A stretch of 64,000 nucleotides of DNA, taken from the NCBI RefSeq assembly GCF_900460535.1, contig NZ_UHIL01000002.1, positions 1,736,001 to 1,800,000 of the forward strand, in the 5' to 3' direction. Positions 1 through 9,600 of the stretch are shown piece by piece. The notes below the pieces were generated by a model. That model worked only from the letters and a program-made list of their open reading frames with translations, was not told the DNA's origin and searched no databases. How positions within the stretch are numbered: the stretch's first letter is position 1; the number at the start of each line of letters is the position of its first letter. This DNA is from Vibrio parahaemolyticus. Its GTDB lineage: Bacteria; Pseudomonadota; Gammaproteobacteria; Enterobacterales; Vibrionaceae. The position numbers and the translations under genes are program-made.

Positions 1-143
1 TGTGAGTTATCGCTTTTTTACAATGACAAAATTTATTTGCGGGTGTTAGTTGAGAGTTTTGCAAAAGTTTTGGATGCCTTTGAAAAATACAACGCGAAAT
101 CATGGGGATAAACTACTCGCATCAATCTTTAAGGAGAAATGCG

Positions 144-1529
144 ATGCTCTTAACACGCGAATACATCGATAAAGCATTTTGGCAAAAGCTGATTGCGATT
201 GGCCTCCCTGTTTCACTGCAATCCATGCTTTTTGCGTTACTCGGCGTCGTGGATATTTTCATGGTGAGTCTACTTGGCGAATCCGCAACAGCTGCAGTCG
301 GTGTCGGAAACCGCATCTTTTTCTTCAACCTTGCGGTCGTTTTTGGCCTGTGTGGTGCAGTAACGGTGCTGGCTTCTCAATATTACGGCTCAGGGAATAT
401 GGCGGGAATTCGCAGAACATTGGCGCAGTCTTGGTGTATTTCCATTTTAGTGACGCTGCCATTTATTGTTCTTTATGCGATTTTTGATGAAGAGATCGTC
501 TCTTTCATGTCAGACGATCCTGAATACGTCACTTATGCACGTGACTATCTTGTGGTTACGGGCTTTAGTCTCATTGCAACGGCGATAGTGGTACCGATTG
601 AAGCGGTATTGCGCTCCGTAGGACAAACCAAACTGGCAACCAACGTTAGTATCTCCGCCATTGTTGTAAATGTCGTGCTGAACTCCGTTTTGATTTTCGG
701 TTTATTTGGATTTCCTCAATGGGGCGTATTTGGTGCAGCAGTCGGTACTTTTGTTTCTCGATTTTTCCAAACTGCGGTATTGATTTACTTTTTCTGCAAA
801 CGTTATGCGCACCTGATTCCGACCAAATTCGATTGGGCACAAGGCCGTTTAAAGCAGTATCGTCAAAAATACTTTAAGGTTTCTCTACCCATGTTGGTCC
901 ACGATGCACTCTGGACTGGTGGGCTGATCGTTTACAGCATCATCTATGGTCAATTGGGCGTTTCAGAACTTGCGATCATCTCATTCTTATCGCCAATTGA
1001 AGGTGTACTGATTTCAACCTTTATGGGATTTGCGGTCGCTGCATCCGTTCTTCTTGGGAATGATATTGGCGCAAAACATTATGATCGGGTCGAGAAAACA
1101 GCGTGGTGGTATGTGTTAACCAGCGCAATCTTAGCCACCTTACTATTTTTCCTAGTGTGGTTGAGCTCGCCTTTGATTCATCATCTATTGGTGCTGAGCC
1201 CATTAACCGATGCAGAAATGGCACTCAACGTATGCTTAGTCATGGCGCTGGGTATGATTTTGAGAGTGTTTAACATGGTAGGGATTGGCGGCGTACTAAA
1301 GAGTGGTGCGGATATTCGCTACAGCATTTTTATTGATACGTTCGGTCAGTGGGCTATTGGTATTCCTCTTACCTATTACACTGGTATGGTACTCGGGTTG
1401 CCTTTGCATTTTGTCTTGATGTCTCTGCTAGCTGAAGAATTTGTGAAAGGCGTACTGACGACTTATCGTATCCAATCTAAACGTTGGATAAACAATATGG
1501 TCGAAGATGACCAAACGGTGACAGCGTAA
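144..1529 (+). CDS. MATE family multidrug/Na+ efflux transporter
   Basis: This is a polytopic inner-membrane protein of 461 residues with about 12 hydrophobic segments, the usual MATE length. MATE carriers export cationic drugs and metabolites using a Na+ or H+ gradient. The N-terminal repeat shows the family pattern GLPVSLQSMLFALLGVVD followed by a FMVSLLGESATAAVG-type loop, and a similar pattern recurs in the second half. An in-frame ATG exists at 102, but the ATG at 144 is preceded by AAGGAGAAA at the correct distance and is preferred. It is monocistronic and ends at a strong bidirectional hairpin shared with nrdG. It is related to the second MATE gene at 33997. The exported substrate cannot be told from sequence. 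Confidence 0.9.
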   Translation: MLLTREYIDKAFWQKLIAIGLPVSLQSMLFALLGVVDIFMVSLLGESATAAVGVGNRIFFFNLAVVFGLCGAVTVLASQYYGSGNMAGIRRTLAQSWCISILVTLPFIVLYAIFDEEIVSFMSDDPEYVTYARDYLVVTGFSLIATAIVVPIEAVLRSVGQTKLATNVSISAIVVNVVLNSVLIFGLFGFPQWGVFGAAVGTFVSRFFQTAVLIYFFCKRYAHLIPTKFDWAQGRLKQYRQKYFKVSLPMLVHDALWTGGLIVYSIIYGQLGVSELAIISFLSPIEGVLISTFMGFAVAASVLLGNDIGAKHYDRVEKTAWWYVLTSAILATLLFFLVWLSSPLIHHLLVLSPLTDAEMALNVCLVMALGMILRVFNMVGIGGVLKSGADIRYSIFIDTFGQWAIGIPLTYYTGMVLGLPLHFVLMSLLAEEFVKGVLTTYRIQSKRWINNMVEDDQTVTA

Positions 1530-1556
1530 CTGAAGATGCACTGACGAACTCACACC

Positions 1557-1595
1557 AAAAGGGCTCACCCGTTATGCACGCGTGAGCCCTTTTTA
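1557..1595. terminator. Bidirectional Rho-independent terminator
   Basis: A 12-bp stem (AAAAGGGCTCAC / GTGAGCCCTTTT) is followed by a T run. It sits between the convergent MATE and nrdG genes and has A/T tracts on both sides, so it can serve both. Confidence 0.85.
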
Positions 1596-1613
1596 TGTTT
1601 GGAGAATACTTGG

Positions 1614-2084
1614 TTAGATATCTGTAAAGCGATGAATGATTTGGTTTGAACTACCACGCCATTCGAGATTGAGGTCTTTCTTGTCTTGTTCAAACTTACC
1701 ATCAATCAAAACGTCGATGTATTGCACCACTTCTCTTTGCGCGTCATCCAGTTCAGCCAGCGTATAGCCTGTCCAAACCCAGATGTCTTTACCGGGACAC
1801 TCTTCTCTCACCCTTTTCACGATCTTTAAAATATGAGGCACATTAGCAGGATGAAGCGGATCTCCGCCCGACAACGACAAACCGCGACGTTTAATGCGCG
1901 TGTCATTCAAATCATTGATGATCTTGTCTTCCGCTTCTTGCGTGAACAACACACCCGAATCCAAGCGTTGCGTCGACTGGTTGTAACAGCCTCGACACTG
2001 ATGCACACAGCCCGACACAAACAATGTGCAGCGCGTACCCGGTCCGTTAACAACGTCAATTGGATAATATTGGTGGTAGTTCAT
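1614..2084 (-). CDS. nrdG: Anaerobic ribonucleoside-triphosphate reductase activating protein
   Basis: This is a radical-SAM enzyme that uses S-adenosylmethionine and a 4Fe-4S cluster to create the glycyl radical on NrdD. The protein is 156 residues, close to E. coli NrdG. The cluster motif C-x3-C-x2-C is visible at residues 26-33 (CVHQCRGC), and the GGDPL motif typical of SAM binding follows. The open frame extends 36 nt further upstream, but the ATG at 2084 begins the conserved MNYHQYYPID start and has an AAGAGAC ribosome-binding sequence. It lies downstream of nrdD on the same strand with an 84-nt gap that contains a hairpin, so its level may be set below that of nrdD. Confidence 0.95.
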   Translation of the reverse strand: MNYHQYYPIDVVNGPGTRCTLFVSGCVHQCRGCYNQSTQRLDSGVLFTQEAEDKIINDLNDTRIKRRGLSLSGGDPLHPANVPHILKIVKRVREECPGKDIWVWTGYTLAELDDAQREVVQYIDVLIDGKFEQDKKDLNLEWRGSSNQIIHRFTDI

Positions 2085-2111
2085 AATGCGTCTCTTTGTT
2101 ATCGCGAAAAA

Positions 2112-2140
2112 GAAAATCAACCTAAAGCAGGTTGATTTTC
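2112..2140 (-). terminator. Intercistronic hairpin between nrdD and nrdG
   Basis: A perfect 11-bp stem (GAAAATCAACC / GGTTGATTTTC) with a 7-nt loop is followed on the reverse strand by TTTTT. It looks like a leaky terminator or attenuator inside the nrdDG operon. Confidence 0.6.
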
Positions 2141-2168
2141 AAAGTGTTGAATCGAGTGGTAATTAACC

Positions 2169-4289
2169 TTATAGGTGTTTCACTCGACGTTTAACTTCTT
2201 CTTGTTTGCCGAAGTTAAACGGACGTGCATCTGGGCTGCCCAAGTAGCCACATACGCGACGTGTCACCGATACTTTGGTTGAATCGTGGTTGCCACAACT
2301 TGGGCAAGTAAAGCCTTTGCTTGTACATTCAAACTCACCGGTGTAACCACATTCGTAACACTCATCAATCGGAGTGTTGGTTCCGTAGTAAGGAACGCGG
2401 GTGTAACTGTAGTCCCACACGTTTTCTAGCGCTTCTACGTTACGTTGCATGTTCGGGAACTCACCGTAACAGATGAAGCCACCGCTTGAGATTTCTGGGT
2501 AAGGCATCTCGAAGTCGATCTTGTCGTAAGGGTTAACCTTCTTCTCAACATCCAAGTGGAAGCTGTTGGTGTAGTAACCTTTGTCTGTTACGCCTTCAAT
2601 CAAACCAAACTCTTTGGTGTCGATGCGGCAGAAACGACTACATAGGTTTTCACTTGGTGTTGCGTACAAGCTAAAGCCATAGCCAGTTTCGTCAGCCCAT
2701 TGGTTCACCGCATCTTTTAAATGTTTGATGATCGCGACCGCTTTTTCACGCAATACGGCATCATCGTAAACGTGAGCTTCAGTACCAAACAACGCGTTGA
2801 TAGTTTCATGCACGCCAATGTAGCCTAGAGAAATTGACGCACGGCCGTTTTTGAAGATTTCTGCAATCGAATCGTCCGCTTTCAAGCGCACACCACATGC
2901 ACCTTCCATGTATAGAATTGGTGCAACGCGCGCTTTTACGTTCTCTAGACGAGAAATACGCGTTTCTAGTGCTTTACGAGCAAGACGTAGACGATCATCA
3001 AGCAGTTCATAGAACTTCGCTTCGCTGCCTTTTGCGCGAAGCGCAATACGTGGCAAGTTCAAGCTAACTACACCAAGGTTGTTACGACCTTCATGGATAA
3101 GTTCGCCATCCTCTTCGTAAGTGCCTAGGAAGCTACGACAACCCATAGGTGTTTTGAATGAACCCGTTACTTCCACGACTTTGTCGTAGTTAAGAATGTC
3201 TGGGTACATACGTTTTGAAGCACACTCAAGTGCAAGTTTCTTAATGTCGTAGTTTGGATCTTCTGCCTTGTGGTTTAGACCGTCTTTAATACCGAACACC
3301 AATTTAGGGAATACGGCGGTTTTACGGTTTTTGCCAAGACCAGCGATACGGTTTTTCAAAATCGATTGCTGAATAAGACGAGACGCCCAGCTTGTACCAA
3401 GACCAAAACCAAACGTAACGAATGGCGTTTGACCATTTGCCGTGTGCAGTGTGTTTACTTCGTACTCTAGCGATTGGAATGCGTCGTAACACTCTTTCTC
3501 AGTGCGCGCTTTAGCGAATTCTTCTGGCTCGGCAATGTTCCATTCTTTCGCGATCTCTAGGTGCTTCTCATAGCTTGTCATAACGTATGGAGCAAGCACT
3601 TCGTCGATACGGTTGATTGTCGTACCGCCATAAATATGGCTAGCTACTTGCGCAATAATTTGCGCCGTTACGGCAGTCGCAGTTGAAATCGATTTAGGCG
3701 TGTCGATTTCTGCATTACCCATTTTGAAGCCGTGCGTTAGCATGCCTTTCAAATCGATAAGCATACAGTTAAACATCGGGAAGAAAGGCGCGTAATCCAG
3801 ATCGTGGTAGTGAATGTCACCCACTTCGTGTGCTTGAACCACATCACGAGGCAGGATGTGCGTTTTCGCGTAGTGCTTCGCCACGATACCCGCTAAAAGG
3901 TCACGCTGAGTTGGGATAACTTTGCCGTCTTTGTTCGCGTTTTCGTTGATCAAATCAAGGTTACTTTCTTCAATCAAGCCTTCGATTTCACGAGTTAGTG
4001 CACTTTGCTTTTCACGCGCGATGTCGCGGTCATGGCGATATTCAATGTAAGAACGTGCTAGGGCTTTGTAAGGACCTTGCATGAGTTCATTCTCGACTAA
4101 GTCTTGAATCTCATGGATGTGAACTTCATCGTGATCTTTTAGCTGTAACTCGACAGCAAGAGCGACATTAAGAGCATAAATGGCGACATCTTTATCTTTG
4201 TTTTCCGCTGCCGCTTCAACTGCTGCTTGGATACGATCCCTGTTGAACGGAGCTCTTGAGCCGTCACGCTTGATTACGATTGGTTTCAC
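2169..4289 (-). CDS. nrdD: Anaerobic ribonucleoside-triphosphate reductase, catalytic subunit
   Basis: Class III ribonucleotide reductase that reduces NTPs to dNTPs without oxygen, using formate as reductant in the well-studied members. It has 706 residues, close to the 712 of E. coli. The N-terminus (about 1-95) is an ATP-cone allosteric domain starting KPIVIKRDGSRAPFN. The body is the ten-stranded glycyl-radical barrel. Near the C-terminus a zinc site is seen as CYECG...CPSCG, followed by the glycyl-radical loop RRVCGYLG, with the radical glycine at position 681. It is first in an operon with nrdG. The upstream region carries a perfect FNR box and a pair of NrdR boxes, consistent with anaerobic induction and dATP-responsive repression. 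Confidence 0.97.
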   Translation of the reverse strand: MKPIVIKRDGSRAPFNRDRIQAAVEAAAENKDKDVAIYALNVALAVELQLKDHDEVHIHEIQDLVENELMQGPYKALARSYIEYRHDRDIAREKQSALTREIEGLIEESNLDLINENANKDGKVIPTQRDLLAGIVAKHYAKTHILPRDVVQAHEVGDIHYHDLDYAPFFPMFNCMLIDLKGMLTHGFKMGNAEIDTPKSISTATAVTAQIIAQVASHIYGGTTINRIDEVLAPYVMTSYEKHLEIAKEWNIAEPEEFAKARTEKECYDAFQSLEYEVNTLHTANGQTPFVTFGFGLGTSWASRLIQQSILKNRIAGLGKNRKTAVFPKLVFGIKDGLNHKAEDPNYDIKKLALECASKRMYPDILNYDKVVEVTGSFKTPMGCRSFLGTYEEDGELIHEGRNNLGVVSLNLPRIALRAKGSEAKFYELLDDRLRLARKALETRISRLENVKARVAPILYMEGACGVRLKADDSIAEIFKNGRASISLGYIGVHETINALFGTEAHVYDDAVLREKAVAIIKHLKDAVNQWADETGYGFSLYATPSENLCSRFCRIDTKEFGLIEGVTDKGYYTNSFHLDVEKKVNPYDKIDFEMPYPEISSGGFICYGEFPNMQRNVEALENVWDYSYTRVPYYGTNTPIDECYECGYTGEFECTSKGFTCPSCGNHDSTKVSVTRRVCGYLGSPDARPFNFGKQEEVKRRVKHL

Positions 4290-4333
4290 TTTCTTCTCCT
4301 TACCCCAGCATACTCACAGAGTTATCCACAAAC

Positions 4334-4349
4334 ACACTATATGGGGTTA
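4334..4349. promoter_or_regulatory. NrdR box 1 (nrdD-proximal, degenerate)
   Basis: The sequence acaCtAtATgggG matches the left two thirds of the NrdR consensus acaCwAtATaTwGtgt. It starts exactly 31 bp (three helical turns) from the stronger box at 4365, which is the spacing known for paired NrdR sites. Confidence 0.6.
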
Positions 4350-4364
4350 TTTTTTATTCTGCTA

Positions 4365-4380
4365 ACACAATATATTGTGG
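4365..4380. promoter_or_regulatory. NrdR box 2
   Basis: ACACAATATATTGTGG matches the NrdR consensus acaCwAtATaTwGtgt at 15 of 16 positions. NrdR is an ATP-cone repressor of ribonucleotide reductase genes. Confidence 0.8.
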
Positions 4381-4411
4381 CGTATTTAACGAAAAGCACC
4401 ACTTGAAAACA

Positions 4412-4425
4412 TTGATTTTGATCAA
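4412..4425. promoter_or_regulatory. FNR box upstream of nrdDG
   Basis: TTGATTTTGATCAA is a perfect match to the FNR consensus TTGAT-N4-ATCAA. It is upstream of the NrdR boxes relative to nrdD, an activating position for anaerobic transcription. Confidence 0.8.
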
Positions 4426-4598
4426 TAAAGATCGGCTAGCGGACAAGAACAAATCGATCTTATTGGTACTGATCTCAGTTGCGAAGAAAACCGTGAAAAT
4501 TGCAAAATTGGAACTAAATCTACTTGCTTTTTTGGGATGTCTTATAGAATAAAGGTTGGAAAGGAATACGCTAAAAACCAGGAGTGAAACAAGCCAAT

Positions 4599-5465
4599 AT
4601 GCGATCACTATTTGTTACTGCCTTATTAATTTTTAGTTCAACGTCACTTGCTCAAAACTCCATCAACTTAACCAGTTGGAATATAGAATGGCTGTCTATA
4701 AATGGAGGTAAGGTTTCGAGAACCAGTGACGATTTCGTTAAACTCAACCAATATGTGGATAAAACTCAAGCCGACATCATCGCCTTTCAGGAGGTCGACT
4801 CCAAAGCCGCGGTTCAAAAAGCCGTAGGCGATGGCTACGCGATTTATCTCTCTGATCGAGCTCAATCAAACAATAAGCACCTTCAGTTTTCTGATACCAA
4901 TCAGTACACCGGTTTTGCTGTGCGCAAAGACATTGAAGTGTCTGACCCTGCAGACTTCTCAATCACGCGTGATAATAGCAAGTTGCGCTTTGCCAGCTAC
5001 ATCGTCGTTAACCCAAGCCAAAAGGACGAGCTTCACCTGCTCTCTGTGCATCTAAAAGCAGGATGCAGCGGAGCGTATAAAAATAGTCGTGATTGCCAGA
5101 CACTGAGTCAACAAGGAGAAGCACTTGCGAAATGGATGAGCGAGAGAGAAAAGAAAAAAGAGCAGTATGCCGTAATGGGCGATTTCAATCACAACTTGTC
5201 GTATCAACGTGATTGGTTGTGGGCGATCATGACGCTCGGTAACGATGCGCAATTGGTAACGCGAGATACTCAAGCCGATTGCAAGGTTCGCTCAAATAAG
5301 AACCCAAGCAAAACACACCAATTCCGCTCTTTGATTGATCACATTATTGTTAGCCCGCAAATAAAAGCGAAAAACGCGCATCAAACGCTGTTCATCTCAC
5401 AAGATGTTTTGGATTACAAACTGAGTGACCATTGCCCTGTAAACGCAACGGTAACGCTTAACTGA
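4599..5465 (+). CDS. Secreted endonuclease/exonuclease/phosphatase (EEP) family hydrolase
   Basis: The mature region shows the EEP (DNase I-like) motifs in order: TSWNIEW near the N-terminus, DIIAFQEVDS with the metal-binding Glu, GDFNHN, and SDHCPV near the C-terminus with the catalytic His. The N-terminus MRSLFVTALLIFSSTSLAQ is a clear signal peptide, so the enzyme acts in the periplasm or outside. An internal Cys pair (CSGAYKNSRDC) may form a disulfide. A GTG at 4584 is also in frame, but it overlaps the AGGAG that would serve the ATG at 4599, so 4599 is chosen. It could be an extracellular nuclease or a phosphodiesterase; sequence alone does not separate these. Confidence 0.85.
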   Translation: MRSLFVTALLIFSSTSLAQNSINLTSWNIEWLSINGGKVSRTSDDFVKLNQYVDKTQADIIAFQEVDSKAAVQKAVGDGYAIYLSDRAQSNNKHLQFSDTNQYTGFAVRKDIEVSDPADFSITRDNSKLRFASYIVVNPSQKDELHLLSVHLKAGCSGAYKNSRDCQTLSQQGEALAKWMSEREKKKEQYAVMGDFNHNLSYQRDWLWAIMTLGNDAQLVTRDTQADCKVRSNKNPSKTHQFRSLIDHIIVSPQIKAKNAHQTLFISQDVLDYKLSDHCPVNATVTLN

Positions 5466-5472
5466 ACGAACA

Positions 5473-5502
5473 AAATAGCCCAGCATGATGCTGGGCTATT
5501 TT
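5473..5502. terminator. Bidirectional terminator
   Basis: A 13-bp stem (AATAGCCCAGCAT / ATGCTGGGCTATT) is flanked by A and T tracts. It ends the EEP gene on the + strand and the RND operon on the - strand. Confidence 0.85.
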
Positions 5503-5553
5503 ATGTTGTAGTTTGTTAGATAGACGTTTGATTAGACGAGAGAAACCGTTCTA

Positions 5554-6609
5554 TCAAAGCGATCTTGGATTCAGCAGCACTACGTCACCCTGCTTTAACC
5601 CAGTTCGCACTCTCCCCAACTCTCCAAGCTGAATAAGTCGAGTTTCTACCTCACCGCTGTCTTGCACCACTTTTACGTAGTCCAATTGGCCAACTTGGTA
5701 AACCGCCTCTTTTGGCACGCGAAGTACAACATCGTCGGTCAAGGTCAACGCGACTTTGGCGTATGTACCTGGATAGATAGCCGTTGGCGGCTCAAATTGA
5801 AGCTTTACGGTATAACTGCGCGAGTTGGCATCTGCCGACGGCGTCACTTCTTTTACAGCCGCTTGTGCGTTGAGGTTGTAAGACGGAAAAACAACGTCCA
5901 CTTCTTTATCATAAGTCACATAAGGCATGACAGACTCAGCAAAATTCACCTCTATTTCCAACGAGTTTGGATTGTACATTGATAAAAGCAAAGCCCCCGG
6001 CGTCGCAGTATCACCCTTGTTGATGGGCTTTTGCGTGATCAAACCATCAAACGGTGCAGTAATGATGCTGTAGCCAAAGGTCGTTTCCGCCTCGGAGACC
6101 GCCGCTTGCGCTTTATTGAAGTTGGCTTGTGCGGTTTGCAGCGCACTTTCCGCTTGGTCAAATTGCGATTGAGGGATCAGTTTTTTGTTTAAAAGCGCTC
6201 TGACACGAGAAAACTCCTTTCTCGCCGCGTTAAGCTGCGCTTGTGCAGAGGATAAAGCCTGCTCACTTTGACGAACTCGCGCGTCGAGATCATCGCTTTC
6301 TAGCCGCGCCAACACGTCTCCTTGCTTCACTCTATCGCCAACCTTCACCAATACCTCCATCACCGATGCCGTTAACCGTGCAGCGATATCGGCGTGTTGT
6401 TCTGCAACGACGACGCCCGGAAACTCTCGAACAACTGGTTCGCTGGTTAACATCAGTTGATGTGTCTCTGCGTTATTTACATCAATCTGGTTGGTTTTCG
6501 CGTCATGTTCTGTCGGCAATTTTTCTGTAAAAAAACCAGCCATATAGAGAAAAAGAAGCGCGAGTATGGCAAACAGAATCACGCCTAGCCATTTGGTATC
6601 TAATTTCAT
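5554..6609 (-). CDS. RND efflux periplasmic adaptor (membrane fusion protein)
   Basis: This 351-residue protein is the HlyD/AcrA-type adaptor that links an RND pump to an outer-membrane channel. It has one N-terminal membrane anchor (GVILFAILALLFLYMAGFF) instead of a lipoprotein signal, a split biotinyl-lipoyl domain (VKVGDRVKQGDVLARLE and ITAPFDGLITQKPINKGD), an alpha-helical hairpin between them, and beta-barrel and membrane-proximal domains. It overlaps the end of the permease gene by 4 nt, so the two are translationally coupled, with the permease first, an uncommon order. No outer-membrane factor is encoded nearby, so TolC is probably used. It is the last gene of the run headed by the ArsR regulator. 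Confidence 0.9.
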   Translation of the reverse strand: MKLDTKWLGVILFAILALLFLYMAGFFTEKLPTEHDAKTNQIDVNNAETHQLMLTSEPVVREFPGVVVAEQHADIAARLTASVMEVLVKVGDRVKQGDVLARLESDDLDARVRQSEQALSSAQAQLNAARKEFSRVRALLNKKLIPQSQFDQAESALQTAQANFNKAQAAVSEAETTFGYSIITAPFDGLITQKPINKGDTATPGALLLSMYNPNSLEIEVNFAESVMPYVTYDKEVDVVFPSYNLNAQAAVKEVTPSADANSRSYTVKLQFEPPTAIYPGTYAKVALTLTDDVVLRVPKEAVYQVGQLDYVKVVQDSGEVETRLIQLGELGRVRTGLKQGDVVLLNPRSL

Positions 6610-9600
6610 TGCTCTTCCTCCATCTGAGGTAATCCATGTCCTTTGGTGTTTTGGTATGCAAGGTTATAAACCACCGGAACCACAAGCAGCGTAAAGATGG
6701 TCGAGGCGGTAATACCGAATATGATTGCCCAAGCCAAACCATTAAAAATTGGGTCTAACGTAATCACGACATTACCCAGCAACGTTGTACCCGCAGTCAG
6801 CAATATTGGCCGCATACGAACAACACCAGATTCAATCAACGCATCATGTAAGCTACGACCTTCAGCCAACGATTGCTGAACAAATTCAATCAAAACGAGT
6901 GAGTTACGCACCACAATCCCTGCTAGCGCAATCATGCCGATCATCGCGGTCGCCGTGAACAGAGCTGGGTTGGGGTAATTACCGATGTCACTGCTTAACA
7001 CATTCAAAATCCAGAACCCCGGCATAATCCCAATCACAGTCAGAGGTATCGCCAGCATGATGATGCCCGATACCGCAGGTAAACCAGTTTGAATCAACAT
7101 CACCACAAATACGCCAAGCAGCGCAGCGCCATAAGCAATGCCTAAATCGCGGAATACGTCCACTGTGATTTTCCATTCCCCCTCACCACTCCAAACCACT
7201 TCGATGTTGTCTGGCACGCTCCAAGAGACACCAGCGCCATTGCTCAAGTACGTGCGATCTTGCCAGTGACGATGCACATCTTCCGCGTGAGTTGTATCTT
7301 GGTCAGCCATCACATCGGCAATCACTTCACCCGGAACACGCCCAACTACCTCGGCGTAGACATACACAACAGGCTTGAGGTTTTTATGGAAAATCGGTTT
7401 GTCCGCTGCACGTTTCACAAAATGACCGACTTCAGACAACTGCACGATAGGCTGAGGAGCATCCACAACCGCCCCATTGGATTCTACTTTTGCAATGCCC
7501 GGACGGCCTCGCACATAAAGCTGCTCTAGTTGATTCAGGTTATCTCTGTCTTCGCGTCGGAGCTGCACTTCGATAGGTAGTGGGTCCACTTCTCTTGGAT
7601 CGGCGATATAACCGAGCACTTTGGCGTTCGCGGCGGTAATAAGCGTGTTATTGATATCAGCAACAGAAACACCGGACAGCGCCGCTTTTTCTTGATCAAC
7701 GATGAATTGCCACGTTTCTAAATCACCTTGGATGCTGGTATCCACCTCAGAAACCAACTGTTCTTTGCGAAGCCTATCCGCGACTTTCTCTGCTTGGCTC
7801 ATCAGATCTTCATAAGATGTCGCTTCATCACCGTAAACTTCTGCTGTAATGGTGGCGATAACAGGCGGGCCTGGCGGCACTTCGACTAGCTGCACGTCAG
7901 CGTCAAACTTATCTGCAATCTGCTCTAAATCCGCCCTGAGTCGTGTCACCAACTCGTGTGATTGCATTGCGCGGCGATTCTTCTCTGCAAGAACGACTCG
8001 AAGCTCGCCTTGGTATGGTTCGCTACGCATAAAGTAGTGGCGCACCATGCCGTTGAAATCCATTGGGGAAGCGGTGCCTGCAAAGCCCGACACACTTGTC
8101 ACTTCCGGCACCGTCATTAAATAGTCCGTAAAGTTCGACAGCGCGTTGGAGGTATCCACAAAGCTTGAAGACTCTGGCATGTTTAATACCAATTGGAACT
8201 CATTTTTATTGTCATAAGGCAGCAACTTGAGTGGAACTAAGCGAAGTGCTGGCAACAATGCTGCCAAGACGAACAACAAGGCAACCAAACCAAGGAAAAG
8301 CCACGCTTTCTTGCGACTTTCAAGTAGCGGAATCAACACACCACGATACAAACGATACATCGGCGAAGATTGGATGTCATAGTGGCCGTTTTCCTCAGCA
8401 CCTTTGAGTAGCTTCTTGGCAAGCCAAGGTGTGATCATAAACGCGACAACGGTACTAAAGATAACGCTGATCGGAACGTTGAACGCCAGTGGCGCCATGT
8501 AAGGCCCCATCATCCCAGTGATAAAAAACATCGGCGTAAACACGATAACAATCGCGACCGTCGACATTAACAAGGCGCTACGAATTTCTGCCATGGCGAG
8601 AACAATCGCATTGGTTCGTGTTAGATTTTTTCGTTTGAGGTAGCGTTCAATGTTGTCGATACTCGCGATCGGATCGTCCACGATCAAACCTAGCGCCAAA
8701 ATCAACGCAAAGAGTGTGACTCGATTGATGGAATAGCCAAATGCCAAGTCCATCCCGAGCGCGGCACCATAGCTAATCGGAATCGCGATACCAACCACCA
8801 ATGCGCTTCGCCAGTTCAAGAACAAACCGACAAACACCACGACCGTTAGAATAGAGATGCCAAGGCTTGATACCAAGTTGTTTACTTTCGCATTCGCCGT
8901 TTCGCCATAGTCTCGAATGACTGCAACTTGCACTTGTGGAGGAAATTGCTCGGATTGAAGCGCCGCCAGTTTATCCCGAACAGACTGAGCGACGTTAACC
9001 GCGTTCGAGCCTTTTTGTTTAGCGACAGAAATGAATACCGCTGGGTATGCTTCATCGTAGTTTTTATCGCGATACCAAGTATCGGATGTTGCCTCACCTT
9101 CACCGTCGTAAATACGCGCGACATCTTTCAAATAAACGGGTTTACCATTGAGCACCGCGATAACAAGATCGCCAACCTCTTCGGCGTTAGTCAGAAACCG
9201 TCCCGACTCCAATGTGAAATTTTGCCCGTTTACGCGAACGTTCTTGCCTTGGGTTTTGCTATTACTGAGCTGGATGGCCTGTTCGAGGTCATCGATGGTT
9301 ACTTTGAAGTTTGCCATCGCAACGGAATCAAGCTCTATCTGGATTTTTCTCGGCTCACCGCCAATCACTTCCACCTTGTTGGTGGCATCCAATGATTTAA
9401 TGCCTAACGTGGCTTGGTCTGCAATACGTCTCAACTGATGGCGATCGAGAATGTCTGGATCGGTGGAATAAATTGCGGCAACAACAATGGGTACATCATC
9501 GATTTCAACAGGCTTTACAAGCCAGTTAGTGACAGAAGGAGGAACTTTGTCTTGGTTGGAATAGAGTTTGTTATACAGCTTGACCAGAGCATCTTCCCGG

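Larger units (their letters stand above)
4290..4598. other. Divergent intergenic region nrdD / EEP hydrolase
   Basis: These 309 bases hold no gene. They contain the nrdDG control sites (two NrdR boxes and one FNR box, listed separately). The half nearer the EEP gene shows no clear operator, only the AGGAG sequence at about 4580. Confidence 0.7.

Noticed and set aside
1833..2135. 100-codon forward frame over nrdG
   Set aside because: It is antisense to the conserved nrdG gene and has no ribosome-binding site or family resemblance.
4354..4608. Open frames of 84-90 codons on both strands in the nrdD/EEP gap
   Set aside because: They cover the NrdR and FNR sites and look like chance readings of regulatory DNA.
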